Shown: one piece after another, positions 27,964-36,925 of the stretch
How positions within the stretch are numbered: the stretch's first letter is position 1
How the letters are laid out: each line of letters starts with the position of its first letter
Assembly: GCF_039929605.1 (NCBI RefSeq)
Contig: NZ_JBDSQX010000075.1
Coordinates: 9,049 to 73,048 of the forward strand
DNA: 64,000 bases
Reading direction: 5' to 3'
Source of the DNA: Pelomonas sp039929605
GTDB lineage: Bacteria > Pseudomonadota > Gammaproteobacteria > Burkholderiales > Burkholderiaceae_C
Position numbers and translations under genes: made by a program
Notes under the pieces: model-generated
Told to the model about the DNA's origin: nothing
The model's database searches: none
Seen by the model: only the letters and a program-made list of their open reading frames with translations

Positions 27964-30900
27964 TCAGCGGTTCAACAAGGCCGGCATGCGCTCGACCTCG
28001 ATGTCCAGGTTGAACAAGGCCTTGCCCTGCGCCTGCCCTTGCGCCTTCCAGCGTTCGAGCAGGGCGGACTTCAATGCCGCGAGGCGGGCCTCGCCGAGTT
28101 CGGGCGCTTCAGCCGGCGCCGGCTGGTAGGCCAGGCGCAGGATGGAGGGGCGCTCGACCAGCGCAGCCACGGCCTGGTCCAGGCGCGCCTGGTGCGCCGG
28201 CTGCAGCGCCACCTGGCCGTCCACGAAGGCAGCGGCCTTCATGTCCAGCCGCACCACGCGGTGCACCGTGGCGCCGAAGTTGACCTTCAACGCCTTGCCG
28301 CGCGTGGCGCGCTCGGCGGCCGGGTTTTCGGTGGTCACGCGGTAGCCCGAGGGCAGCGTGCGTTCGTCCACCTTCAGCACCAGGTTGCTGCCGGTGCCGT
28401 CCTTGGGCACGGCGGCGCAGGCGATGTGATAGCGGCCGTCGGCGTCGGTGTTGACCAGCAGGCCGTTCACCGTGGCAACGCGCACGTTGGGGATGCCGGG
28501 CTCGCCTTCGTCCTGCACGCCGTTGGCGTTCTTGTCGTCGTAGACCTTGCCGATCACGTCGGTGCAGTCGAACAACGCGTCCGGCACCACCCGCACCGCC
28601 GCAGTGGCGACGTTGGAGAGCAGGCGCCCGTCGATGCCCTGCGTGGCGAGCACGCTGTTGACGTACTGGCCCTCGCCCACACCGACGCCGACCGCCAGCA
28701 CCATGACGATGCGCTTGGTCTCGCCGAGCACGAACGACTGGTTGGGCAGCGTCAGCTGGCGGCCAGCCAGGCTCGGCTTGGCCGGCATCACCGGGCCGTT
28801 GGGCAGGGTCTGCACGGTCAGCGACCCCTCCAGGTACTTGAAGCCGGGCGGCAGCGTGTCGACGAGCGCCACGTTGCCCACGGGGCCGCTGCTGGCATTG
28901 CGCGCGGTAATCACGTAAGGCACCGGCTCGCCCTTCTTCACGGTGAGCTTGGAGGTCGTCTTGCGCAGATCGATAGCCATGCCCGAGCCCTGGCGGTCCA
29001 GCGGGATGTGGTTGTTGACCACCGGCCGTGCGCCGCCCGTGCCCATCTGCCAGCTCATGAAGTACGGTGCGGCAGGCCCGGCCACGGGGCGCGGCGCGGG
29101 GCTGACGATGCAGGCCTCGCTGCCGCGCGTCGTGCTGGTGTTGCCCGGCGCGCTGCAGTTCACCGCGTCGAGCGGGCCCGTAGCGGGCGGATAGGCGGCG
29201 GAGGGCAGGTAGCCGGCCGGCGGCGTCACCGCCACCGTGTACAGGCCCGCCGGCGCACCCGGCAGCAGGAAGAACTGGTAGGCACCCTCGGGGCCGGTGG
29301 TGAGCGCGGCATTGCCGCCGAGCAGCTGTGCCGCCGGGTCGAAGCCCGCCGGGCCGCTGAGCGTGACCACCGCACCCGGCACCGGCTCGGCGCTCAGGCT
29401 GTCGAACACCACGCCACCCGGGTCGAGCGGCAAGTCCTGGTTGGCCACGGACACGCCGGTCGTCACCGTCAGCGGGATCCAGCCGCGCGGCGCCATGCCC
29501 CGCACGGTGGGGAAGCTGCCGTTGGGCGCGTTGAGCACCGGGTCGGTGGGCCACACGCCGCCCACCAGTTGGCCTTGCGGGTCACGGAAGCGCAGCTGGT
29601 AGGCGCCGGACACCACGTTGTCGAAGCGGTAGCTGCCGTCGGCGCCGGTGCTGCGGGTGTCGAGCACCTGGGCGCCGGCATTGGCGCAGGTGGTGCTGCC
29701 GTCGAGGCAGCTCACCAGCTCCACGGTCCAGCCGGCGACGGCGGGTTCACTGCCCCCGGCGACGCGGTCGTGGTCGGTGTCGCGCCAGGCGCGGCCACTC
29801 ACGACCGCCGGTGCGCTGCTCTGCTCGAAGAAGTCATACGCCGTGCCGCGCGCCGCCGCTGCGAGCAGCTTGACGTTGATCTGGCGCGGTGCCGGCACCG
29901 TGCCACCCAGCGTGCCGGGCGTCTCGCCGGTGTGGGTGGAGTTGGGCACTGGCGACTGCACGAGGGTGTAGCCCGCGCCGTTGTCCAGGGGCAGGTCGGT
30001 GAAGCTGTAGCTGCCATCGCGCGCCGTCACCGTGGTGCGGCTCACCGGCTGGCCGGTGGCGTCGGTGCCGGTCAGCGTGAGGGTCACGCCGGCCAGCGGC
30101 AGGTCGCCAGGCTCACGTTTGCCGTTGCCATTGGCATCGTTGAACACGCTGCCGGCGAGCGAGGCGCCCTGCTCGCCAAAGTCATAGCCGTCGCCCGAGC
30201 CGCCTGTATAGACGAGCCCGGCGATGCGGTCGTTGGTCGCCAGCGTGCCGGTGCGCACGCCGTTGAGGCGGCCCACGGTCTCGGCCGCATCGGCATAGGT
30301 GACCGGCTGGGTCTCCACGATGGTGTAGCCGGTGGCGTCCGAGGGCAGCACGCCGTCGAACAGGTACTGGCCGTCGGCGCCGCTCGTGGCGGTGATGCTG
30401 ACGGGCAGGCCGCCGGCGCTGGTGCCGGTGAGCTTGAGCGACACGCCGGCAATCGGCGGCTCGCCCGCGTCGCGCTGGCCGTTGCCGTTGCTGTCCACGT
30501 AGACCGCGCCGGTGATCTGGCCGCCGCGTTCGCCGAAGTCGTAGTCCGTGCCGGCCTCTTCCGAGGCAAGCACGATGGCGCCGATGCGGTCGTTCACACC
30601 GCCCGGGTTGGCCGTGCCGCGGGCGCTGCCGCCCACGGTGCCGACATGCTCAGGGCCGTCGCCGGTGCCGGCGGGCTGGGCCTCGTCGAGCTGGTAGCTG
30701 CCGGGCAGCAGGCCGGTGGCGCTGAAGCTGCCGTCCGCCGCGCTGGTGAGCACGGTGGAGACGCTGCGGCCGAAGAAATCCGCGCCGGTCAGTGTGACCG
30801 TCACGCCAGGCAGCGGCGGCTCGCCAGCGTCGCGCTGGCCGTTGGCCGGCGCGATGTCGGCATACACATGGCCCGCCAGTGAGGCGGCGCGCACCGAGGC

Positions 30901-33900
30901 GAAGTTGTTGTTGCTGGAACCGGAGCCGGGGCTGCCGAGGCGGATGCTCTGCACCACCGGCGCATCGGAGCCGTTGGGGCCGACGCTCACGCCAGCGCCG
31001 CTGGCTGGCACGCTGCCCGCGACCGAGCCGTTGCCGGCCACGGTGCCGGCGCGCGTGAGGCCGGGGAGATAGCCGGATGGCCGCGTCTCGGTCACCGTGT
31101 AGGTACCGGGCGCGACGTTATTGAACGCGTAGTCGCCGTTGGCATCGGTGGTGGTGGCCGTCGACACGGCGTTGCCGTTGTCGTCGGTGCCGGTCAGCGT
31201 GATGGTCACGCCGGCGATGCCGGGCTCGCTGGCGACGGCGCCGGGGCTGCCATCACTGTTGCGGTCGTAGTAGCTGCGGCCGCGGATCTGGCTGCCGGTG
31301 AGTTCGCCGAACAGGTAGTCGCCCTGGGCGGCCGGCGTGTTGGTGCCGGCGATGGTCACGCTCTGAATGACGTTGCCGTTGGCCAGCGCGCTGCCGGCGT
31401 TGCCGTTGGCATTGGCCTTGCCGGGCGCATAGGTGGCCGGCTGCGTCTCGGTGATGGTGTAGCCCGCGACGGCGGACGGCGGCACGTTGAGGAATTCATA
31501 ACGGCCGGGCTGGCCCGCGACGGGCACGGCGACGATGTCCACCGGCGTGCCGGTGCTGCTGTTGCCGGTGAGGTGCAGGGTCACGCCGGTGATGCCGGCG
31601 TCGCCCGTGGCGGGCAGGCCGTCGTTGTCGGCGTCCTCGAATACGCGCACCGTCACGCGCGGCAGGCGCTCGCCGAAGTTGTAGCCGGTGGCGCTGGTGT
31701 TGGAGCCAAGCGTGATGGCGCTGATGCGCTCGTTGGTTGCGATGCTGCCGCCGGCACTGCCGGCCGTCTCGCTGCCGTCGGCCAGGCCGTCGGGCTGCGT
31801 CGGCTCGATGACGCTGTAGCTGCCGGGCAGCAGGTTGGCGAAGCTGTAAGTACCGTCGGCCGCGCTGGTGGTGCTGGCGCTGACGGCATTGCCGAACAGG
31901 TCGGTGCCGGTGAGCTGCAACGCCACGTTGGCGATGCCGGGTTCGGCAGCCGTGAAGGCGCCGTTGTAGTCGGCATCCTGGTAGACCCGGCCGGCGATGG
32001 CGGCGGCGCGCACTTCGCCGAACAGGTTGCTGGCGGAGCTGCCGCCGGTGCCCAGCACTATGTTCTGGATCACGTTGGCGTTGGAGCCGTTGGGGCCGCT
32101 GGTCACGCCCGCGCCGCTGCCGGGCACGGTGCCGGCGCTGCTGCCAGTACCGCTGGCGGTACCGGCACGCGTGATGCCGGGCAGGAAGGCGCTGGGTTGG
32201 GTCTCGGTCACCGCGTAGGTGCCTGCGGGGACGGTGAAGCTCCAGTTGCCGCTCGCATCACTGGTGGTGGTGCGCGTGACGGCATTGCCCAGGGCGTCGG
32301 TGCCGGTGAGCGTGAGCGTCACGCCGGCGATGGCCGGTTCGCCCGTATCGCTCTGGCCGTTGCCGTTGGTGTCTTCGTAGACGCGGCCCGACAGCGCGGA
32401 GGTCTGCGCCGTGATGCTGCCGCTGCCGAAGTTGTTGCCGGCGCTAGGGTCGGCTCCGCCGTTGGTGTCGCCCGAGCCGGTGGTGACGATGCTCGCGGTG
32501 TTGCTGATCGCCGTGCCGTTGGCCAGGTTGCTCACCAGCTGCACGGGGATGCGCACGGTGGCCGTACCGCCCGAGGGCATGCTGGCGATCGCACAAATGG
32601 TGCTGCTGCCGCCGGCGCTGCCGGTGCAGGTGGGTGCGGCGGGCGTGAAGCTGCCGGAGTTGACGCTGAACACCGGCGTGCCGGTGAGCTGCAGGCCCGC
32701 GGGCAGGGTATCGCTGAAGCTGGTGGTCTCGGCGGCCTGGGGGCCGTTGTTGCGCAGGTTCACCAGCCAGTCGAAGGACTGGCCTTGCGCCACGCTAGCC
32801 AGCGGCGTGCTGGTGCCGCGTTGCACCGCCGTCTTGTCCACCACCTGCACGTCGGCCTTTAAGCGGAAGGTGGTGGGTTCGGTGGCGCTGTTGTTGGCCT
32901 GCGAGTCGAAGGCGTCCTGCGCGGCATTCGCGAAGCGCACCGAGGCCGTGTTGGAGAAAGTGCCCTTGTCGGCGCCCTGCAGGCGCACGCGCACCTGCAC
33001 CGAGCTGGTCTCGCCGGTGGAGCCGCTGCCGTCACCGCCCAGGCTGGTGATGGTGCAGCTGATGCTGCCGCCGGCCACGCCGACGGTCACGGCCGAGGTG
33101 TCGCACACCACGCCCGCCGGAAGCGGCGTGAGCAGCGCCACGAAGGTGGGCGCGCCGGCCGCTGCAGGCAGGGTGTCGGTCAGCACCACGTTCTCGGCGG
33201 TGGACGCGCCGTTGTTGGTGACGGTGAGCGTGTAGGTGACGTTGTCGTCCACGTTGACCGGGTCGACGTCGTCGGTCTTGTTGACGATCAGGTCGTAGGC
33301 CGGCGCGTTGATGGCGGTGGCCTGGGTGGCCGTGTTGTTGGCCGCGCCGCCGCTGATCTCGGGCGTGGTGGTGCTGACCGTCACCGAGTTGGTGATGGAG
33401 CCACCGCCACCCAGGGCGGCGGCCAGCGCTGCGGTGGCGCGCACGCGCACCGTGACGGTCTGCTGCGAGCCGCGGGCGATGGACGCCCAGCCGCAGGCCA
33501 GCGTGTCGTTGCCCGGGGCGGTCGTGCTGCCCACCGTGGGCGTGGTGGTGCAACTGCCGCCACCGCTGGCGCTGGCCGACAGGTAGACGAGGCCGGCCGG
33601 CAGCGTGTCGTTGACGCTCACGGTGAAGGCGCGGCTGGCGCTGGTGGCCGAGGGGTTGCTCGCCGTGATGGTGTAGGTGAGAAGCTGGCCGGCCGAGACG
33701 GGGTCGGGGTTGTCCGTCTTGGTCACGGTCACGTCGGCGCGGGCCATGTAGTAGGCACTGGCCGGCGTGTTGTTGTTGGCCGTGTTGTTCGTCAGGTTGG
33801 GGTCGGCCTCGTTTTGCGCCAGGGCAAAGGCGGTGTTAGTCACCGTGAACTGGTCGCTGCCCGAGGCGCCGTCGCCGAAGTGGCGCACCGTGACCTGGTA

Positions 33901-35892
33901 GCGCGGGCAGTCCACACCGGCCGTGCACATCGGCAGGTTGGTGACGGTGCAGCTGCCGAGCGAGACCGCCGAGCCCGAGGGCGTCAGGCTGCAGGCGCCC
34001 AGCGTGGCGCTGCCGGCCACGGTGGCGAGCGAGTACTGGCTGTTGTTGGCGTTGAAGACGTTGTTGAAGGTGTCGGTCACGGCCACGTTGGTGGCGGCCT
34101 GCGGGCCGGCATTGACGACCTCGATCTCCCAGACGATGGCCGAGCCGGCCTCCTGCCGGTTGCCGGCGGCGTCACCGATGCCGACGACGCGCTTGAGCAC
34201 CGACACGTCGGCCTGCGCGGCATTGAGCTGCGGGTTGACACCCACGCCGGTGCAGTTGTTCGCGGGCACGCCGTCAGCCGGCGCGTTGGCCGAGGCCACG
34301 CACACCTGGTTGGTCAGCGTGCCGCCGGCCGCCGTCGCCTGCGCATTGATCGTGACGGTGCTGCTGGTCGCATTGACGGCCAGCGCGACATTGCTGCTGC
34401 TGCAGGTGATGGTCACCGGGCCGGCCTGCGGGAAGCTGGCGCCGCCGGACGACAGGCAGCTGAAGCCCGCAGGCGCCGTGATGCTGTTGACCTGCAGGTT
34501 GGCCGGCACCGTGTCGGTCAGCGTGATGGTGCCCGTCGACGGAATCGCGCTCGGGCCAAGGTTGGTGGTCGAGATCGTGTAGTTGAAGGCCTGGTTCACC
34601 GGCACGGCGGCCTGGGGCCAGCTCTTGCCCTTGTTGGCGCGCAGGTCGGCGGCTGGGTCGATCACCGTGGCGTTCACCGAGCCATTGGCCGGGCTCACGC
34701 CGGTTGCGCTGACCGTGGCGGTGTTGACGATGCCCGCGCCGCTGGTGAGCGCCTGCACGGCCGCCGTGATGGTGCCGAGCGAGACATTGCTGCCGGCGCT
34801 GCCGGTGCCGCTGCGCGTGCAGCTGAGCGTGCCGCCCGCAGTGGGGCAGGTGCTGGACGCCGTGCAGGTCCACGCGCCGCTGGTGAAGTTGGCCGGGGCG
34901 ACGGGGCAGAAGTTCGCGGGCAGGTTGTCCTGCACCTGCGCACCGCTGGGGAAGTCGCCGCTGTAGCGCGGCGTGAACTGGTAGTTGAAGGTCTGGCCCA
35001 CCTGCACCGGGTCGGCCACCGACTTGGTCTTGGTGACCGAGAGGCTGCTGCCTGCGGTGACCGTGGTGTTGGCGCTGGCGACGTTGTTGCTGCTGTCGCC
35101 ATCGCCCACGCCGCCGGTGCCGGTGATGTCGGCCGAGTGCGTGAGCGTGGAGCTGCCGCCCACGCCGATGACGCCGGTGACGGAGACGCTGGCGGTGCCG
35201 CCATTGGCAATGGCACCGAAGCTACAGCGCAGCGTGCTGCCCGCCAGCGAGCAGCCGCCCGGCGTGGCGCTGAGCGCGAAGCCCGGCGGCACGCTGTAGC
35301 TGAGCGTGGACGATGGCGACGCATTGGGGCCGCCGTTGGTGACGGTGAGCACCACGTTCTGCGTGCTGCCGGCGGCCGCAGTGGCCACCGTGTTGACCGC
35401 GAGCTGCAGGTCCGCGCCGGTGTCGACCGTGGTGGTTTCGCTCTGCGAGCCCCCGCCGACGATGGCGGCCTGGACGGTGATCGTGCCGGCGGCCTGTGTG
35501 CGCACGCGCAGCGGCACCTGCACCGTGTCGAGCGCCGGCACGTCGATGCCCGTGCAGGTGACGGTGCCCGGGCCCGCCTGGTTCAGCGCCATGCCGGCGC
35601 AGGACACGCCTGCGGGCAGCGTGCCGGTGCCGGCGTAGCGGCCACCGGCGGGGATGTCGAAGTTGAGCGTGACGTTGCTGCGCGCGGCGCCCAGCGCGTC
35701 ACCGATGCCGACCGTGTACGTCACCGTGCCGCCGGCAGCGATGGGATCGAGGCTGTCCGGCACGCCGGTGACGACGAGCTGGGCGTGGGCGCTTCCCGCA
35801 AAAGCAAGTCCCAGGGCCAGCGGCACGAGGGCATGACGAACGAGGGAACCCGCGCTACGGGCAAGACTTGGCAACAGGCGAACAAACGTCAT
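27964..35892 (-). CDS. giant DUF11 / SdrD-B-like repeat surface protein
   Basis: 2642 residues with a signal peptide (about 1-37, ending AGSAHA|QLVV). Residues about 38-1160 are eight DUF11-type immunoglobulin-like repeats, each ending near a DTLPAG motif. Residues about 1162-2110 are eight SdrD-B-like repeats with the signature GRVYxDxNGNGxxDxGEPxIxGV and TETQP ends. The DxNxNGxxDxxE loops look like calcium-binding sites. A ninth degenerate unit, one further DUF11 (about 2300) and a last SdrD-B-like unit (DKNANGVQDEGEP, about 2445) follow. The final hundred residues resemble half of an OmpA domain without its peptidoglycan-binding residues. There is no LPXTG, autotransporter barrel or T1SS tail. 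The start at ATG 35892 gives the signal peptide directly. Probable role: extended adhesin or surface fibre. Confidence 0.8.
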   Translation of the reverse strand: MTFVRLLPSLARSAGSLVRHALVPLALGLAFAGSAHAQLVVTGVPDSLDPIAAGGTVTYTVGIGDALGAARSNVTLNFDIPAGGRYAGTGTLPAGVSCAGMALNQAGPGTVTCTGIDVPALDTVQVPLRVRTQAAGTITVQAAIVGGGSQSETTTVDTGADLQLAVNTVATAAAGSTQNVVLTVTNGGPNASPSSTLSYSVPPGFALSATPGGCSLAGSTLRCSFGAIANGGTASVSVTGVIGVGGSSTLTHSADITGTGGVGDGDSSNNVASANTTVTAGSSLSVTKTKSVADPVQVGQTFNYQFTPRYSGDFPSGAQVQDNLPANFCPVAPANFTSGAWTCTASSTCPTAGGTLSCTRSGTGSAGSNVSLGTITAAVQALTSGAGIVNTATVSATGVSPANGSVNATVIDPAADLRANKGKSWPQAAVPVNQAFNYTISTTNLGPSAIPSTGTITLTDTVPANLQVNSITAPAGFSCLSSGGASFPQAGPVTITCSSSNVALAVNATSSTVTINAQATAAGGTLTNQVCVASANAPADGVPANNCTGVGVNPQLNAAQADVSVLKRVVGIGDAAGNRQEAGSAIVWEIEVVNAGPQAATNVAVTDTFNNVFNANNSQYSLATVAGSATLGACSLTPSGSAVSLGSCTVTNLPMCTAGVDCPRYQVTVRHFGDGASGSDQFTVTNTAFALAQNEADPNLTNNTANNNTPASAYYMARADVTVTKTDNPDPVSAGQLLTYTITASNPSATSASRAFTVSVNDTLPAGLVYLSASASGGGSCTTTPTVGSTTAPGNDTLACGWASIARGSQQTVTVRVRATAALAAALGGGGSITNSVTVSTTTPEISGGAANNTATQATAINAPAYDLIVNKTDDVDPVNVDDNVTYTLTVTNNGASTAENVVLTDTLPAAAGAPTFVALLTPLPAGVVCDTSAVTVGVAGGSISCTITSLGGDGSGSTGETSSVQVRVRLQGADKGTFSNTASVRFANAAQDAFDSQANNSATEPTTFRLKADVQVVDKTAVQRGTSTPLASVAQGQSFDWLVNLRNNGPQAAETTSFSDTLPAGLQLTGTPVFSVNSGSFTPAAPTCTGSAGGSSTICAIASMPSGGTATVRIPVQLVSNLANGTAISNTASIVTTGSGDTNGGADPSAGNNFGSGSITAQTSALSGRVYEDTNGNGQSDTGEPAIAGVTLTLTGTDALGNAVTRTTTSDASGNWSFTVPAGTYAVTETQPSAFLPGITRAGTASGTGSSAGTVPGSGAGVTSGPNGSNANVIQNIVLGTGGSSASNLFGEVRAAAIAGRVYQDADYNGAFTAAEPGIANVALQLTGTDLFGNAVSASTTSAADGTYSFANLLPGSYSVIEPTQPDGLADGSETAGSAGGSIATNERISAITLGSNTSATGYNFGERLPRVTVRVFEDADNDGLPATGDAGITGVTLHLTGNSSTGTPVDIVAVPVAGQPGRYEFLNVPPSAVAGYTITETQPATYAPGKANANGNAGSALANGNVIQSVTIAGTNTPAAQGDYLFGELTGSQIRGRSYYDRNSDGSPGAVASEPGIAGVTITLTGTDDNGNAVSTATTTDANGDYAFNNVAPGTYTVTETRPSGYLPGLTRAGTVAGNGSVAGSVPASGAGVSVGPNGSDAPVVQSIRLGSPGSGSSNNNFASVRAASLAGHVYADIAPANGQRDAGEPPLPGVTVTLTGADFFGRSVSTVLTSAADGSFSATGLLPGSYQLDEAQPAGTGDGPEHVGTVGGSARGTANPGGVNDRIGAIVLASEEAGTDYDFGERGGQITGAVYVDSNGNGQRDAGEPPIAGVSLKLTGTSAGGLPVSITATSGADGQYLFDGVLPSDATGYTIVETQPVTYADAAETVGRLNGVRTGTLATNDRIAGLVYTGGSGDGYDFGEQGASLAGSVFNDANGNGKREPGDLPLAGVTLTLTGTDATGQPVSRTTVTARDGSYSFTDLPLDNGAGYTLVQSPVPNSTHTGETPGTLGGTVPAPRQINVKLLAAAARGTAYDFFEQSSAPAVVSGRAWRDTDHDRVAGGSEPAVAGWTVELVSCLDGSTTCANAGAQVLDTRSTGADGSYRFDNVVSGAYQLRFRDPQGQLVGGVWPTDPVLNAPNGSFPTVRGMAPRGWIPLTVTTGVSVANQDLPLDPGGVVFDSLSAEPVPGAVVTLSGPAGFDPAAQLLGGNAALTTGPEGAYQFFLLPGAPAGLYTVAVTPPAGYLPSAAYPPATGPLDAVNCSAPGNTSTTRGSEACIVSPAPRPVAGPAAPYFMSWQMGTGGARPVVNNHIPLDRQGSGMAIDLRKTTSKLTVKKGEPVPYVITARNASSGPVGNVALVDTLPPGFKYLEGSLTVQTLPNGPVMPAKPSLAGRQLTLPNQSFVLGETKRIVMVLAVGVGVGEGQYVNSVLATQGIDGRLLSNVATAAVRVVPDALFDCTDVIGKVYDDKNANGVQDEGEPGIPNVRVATVNGLLVNTDADGRYHIACAAVPKDGTGSNLVLKVDERTLPSGYRVTTENPAAERATRGKALKVNFGATVHRVVRLDMKAAAFVDGQVALQPAHQARLDQAVAALVERPSILRLAYQPAPAEAPELGEARLAALKSALLERWKAQGQAQGKALFNLDIEVERMPALLNR
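29560..32400 (-). repeat. eight SdrD-B-like repeats within the giant protein
   Basis: Tandem modules of about 110-125 codons. Each has an acidic DxNGNGxxDxGEP loop, a LTLTGTDxxGN core and a YTVTETQP-like end. At the DNA level the blocks around the LTGTD cores (for example near 31180, 31910 and 32310) share long GC-rich runs, so recombination between units is possible. Confidence 0.8.
32420..35780 (-). repeat. eight DUF11-type repeats within the giant protein
   Basis: Successive modules of roughly 120-150 codons, each with a conserved start (Asp-[LV]-x-V-x-K), a middle YTxTxTNxGPxxA strand pair and an end TDTLPAG. They are recognisable in protein but diverged in DNA. Confidence 0.8.
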
Positions 35893-36043
35893 CGTGTTTT
35901 TCAGGCAAGGCGAAGCCCTGCCCGCAGAAGGCACAACAAAAAAAGGGGGATCGGATCAGCCGGTGGCCCGGCCTTGTAGATGGCGCGTCAGACGCGTGGG
36001 CGTTCCGACGGCGCCGCGCACGTTACGGCGCCAGCGGCGAATT

Positions 36044-36069
36044 GACATGACCGGGACATTGCCGAGACA
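36044..36069 (-). promoter_or_regulatory. three TGTC half-sites at 11-bp spacing upstream of the giant gene
   Basis: On the minus strand TGTC occurs at 36069-36066, 36058-36055 and 36047-36044, with seven bases between copies. The outer two are both inside the 11-mer CCGGTCATGTC. Helically phased direct repeats are typical of OmpR/PhoB-family regulators, and one such regulator is encoded at 40530-41246. The sites lie about 150-180 bases before the giant gene start. Confidence 0.45.
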
Positions 36070-36099
36070 TGACCGGACGGCTGCCGAGAGCAAAGACGC

Positions 36100-36804
36100 T
36101 CAGGCGTGTGAAGAGTCCTCGTCCAGCGTGGCGCGATACAGCAACGCGCCCAGCGCGCCGCCGACGACCGGCGCGACCCAGAACAGCCACAGTTGCTCCA
36201 GCGCCCAGCCGCCCACGAACAACGCGACGCCGGTGCTGCGCGCCGGGTTCACGGAGGTGTTGGTCACGGGGATGCTGATGAGGTGGATCAGCGTCAGCGC
36301 CAAGCCGATGGCCACCGGCGCCAGGGTGCCGGCGGCGCGCTTGGCCGTGGCACCGAGGATGATCAGGATGAACAGCGCCGTCATCACCACCTCGGTGACG
36401 AGCGCGGCCAGCAGCGAATAGCCGCCGGGCGAGTGCTCGCCATAGCCGTTGGCGGCAAAGCCGCTGGCCACCAGGTCGAAGCCCGGCTTGCCGGTGGCGA
36501 TCAGCGCCAGCACGCCGCCAGCGGCCACCGCGCCCACCACCTGGGCGACGACATAGGGCAGCAGCCGAGCGGCAGGAAAGCGCCCGCCGACCCACAGGCC
36601 CACCGAGACGGCGGGGTTGAAGTGCCCGCCCGACACCGGGCCGACGGCGCAGGCCATGGTCAGCACCGTCAGGCCGAAGGCGAGCGACACGCCCAGCAGG
36701 CCGATGCCCAGTTGCGGGAAGGCCGCCGCGAGCACTGCGCTGCCGCAGCCTCCCAGGACGAGCCAAAACGTGCCGATGAACTCGGCGGCCAGTGCTTTTT
36801 TCAT
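36100..36804 (-). CDS. aqpZ: aquaporin Z
   Basis: Water channel of the inner membrane, 234 residues with six helices and two half-helices. Both NPA boxes are present (N63-P-A in GGHFNPAVS, N186-P-A in TSVNPARS). The selectivity-filter residues Phe43, His174, Thr183 and Arg189 fall at the same numbers as in E. coli AqpZ, so this is a strict water channel rather than a glycerol facilitator. It lies between the CHASE2 kinase gene (121 bases upstream) and the giant surface gene on the same strand. Confidence 0.96.
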   Translation of the reverse strand: MKKALAAEFIGTFWLVLGGCGSAVLAAAFPQLGIGLLGVSLAFGLTVLTMACAVGPVSGGHFNPAVSVGLWVGGRFPAARLLPYVVAQVVGAVAAGGVLALIATGKPGFDLVASGFAANGYGEHSPGGYSLLAALVTEVVMTALFILIILGATAKRAAGTLAPVAIGLALTLIHLISIPVTNTSVNPARSTGVALFVGGWALEQLWLFWVAPVVGGALGALLYRATLDEDSSHA

Positions 36805-36925
36805 GCTTCCTCCTAGCGGGTGATCCGGTGCCGCGCAGGGTGAAAGCGCAGCGGTCGCAATGATCGGGCGCCGCAGCCGGCAAGGCCAGCCGCGCTGACC
36901 TTTGTTGACGTTCGACCCGGCTCTG

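Noticed and set aside
25103..30882. Very long plus-strand open frames (about 1000 codons each) opposite the giant surface and barrel genes
   Set aside because: Their translations are rich in Ala, Arg, Gly, His and Val with no domain or signal peptide. They are antisense shadows typical of GC-rich repeat genes, while the minus strand has clear domains.
29560..32400. CRISPR-like regular repeats
   Set aside because: The periodicity is about 350 bases, in frame and within one protein. Units are protein modules and not short identical repeats with unique spacers.
33814..35979. 721-codon plus-strand frame opposite the DUF11 repeats
   Set aside because: Low-complexity, Arg/Ala/Gly-rich shadow of the repeat gene.
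36042..36072. Perfect TTGACA on the plus strand as a -35 element
   Set aside because: No acceptable -10 at 16-18 bases, and it would only drive antisense transcription into aqpZ. The bases are better explained by the TGTC repeats.
35893..36099. Cyclic-di-GMP or other riboswitch in the leader of the giant gene
   Set aside because: No GEMM consensus elements found. Only a short imperfect hairpin (about 35903-35925) near the start codon is present.
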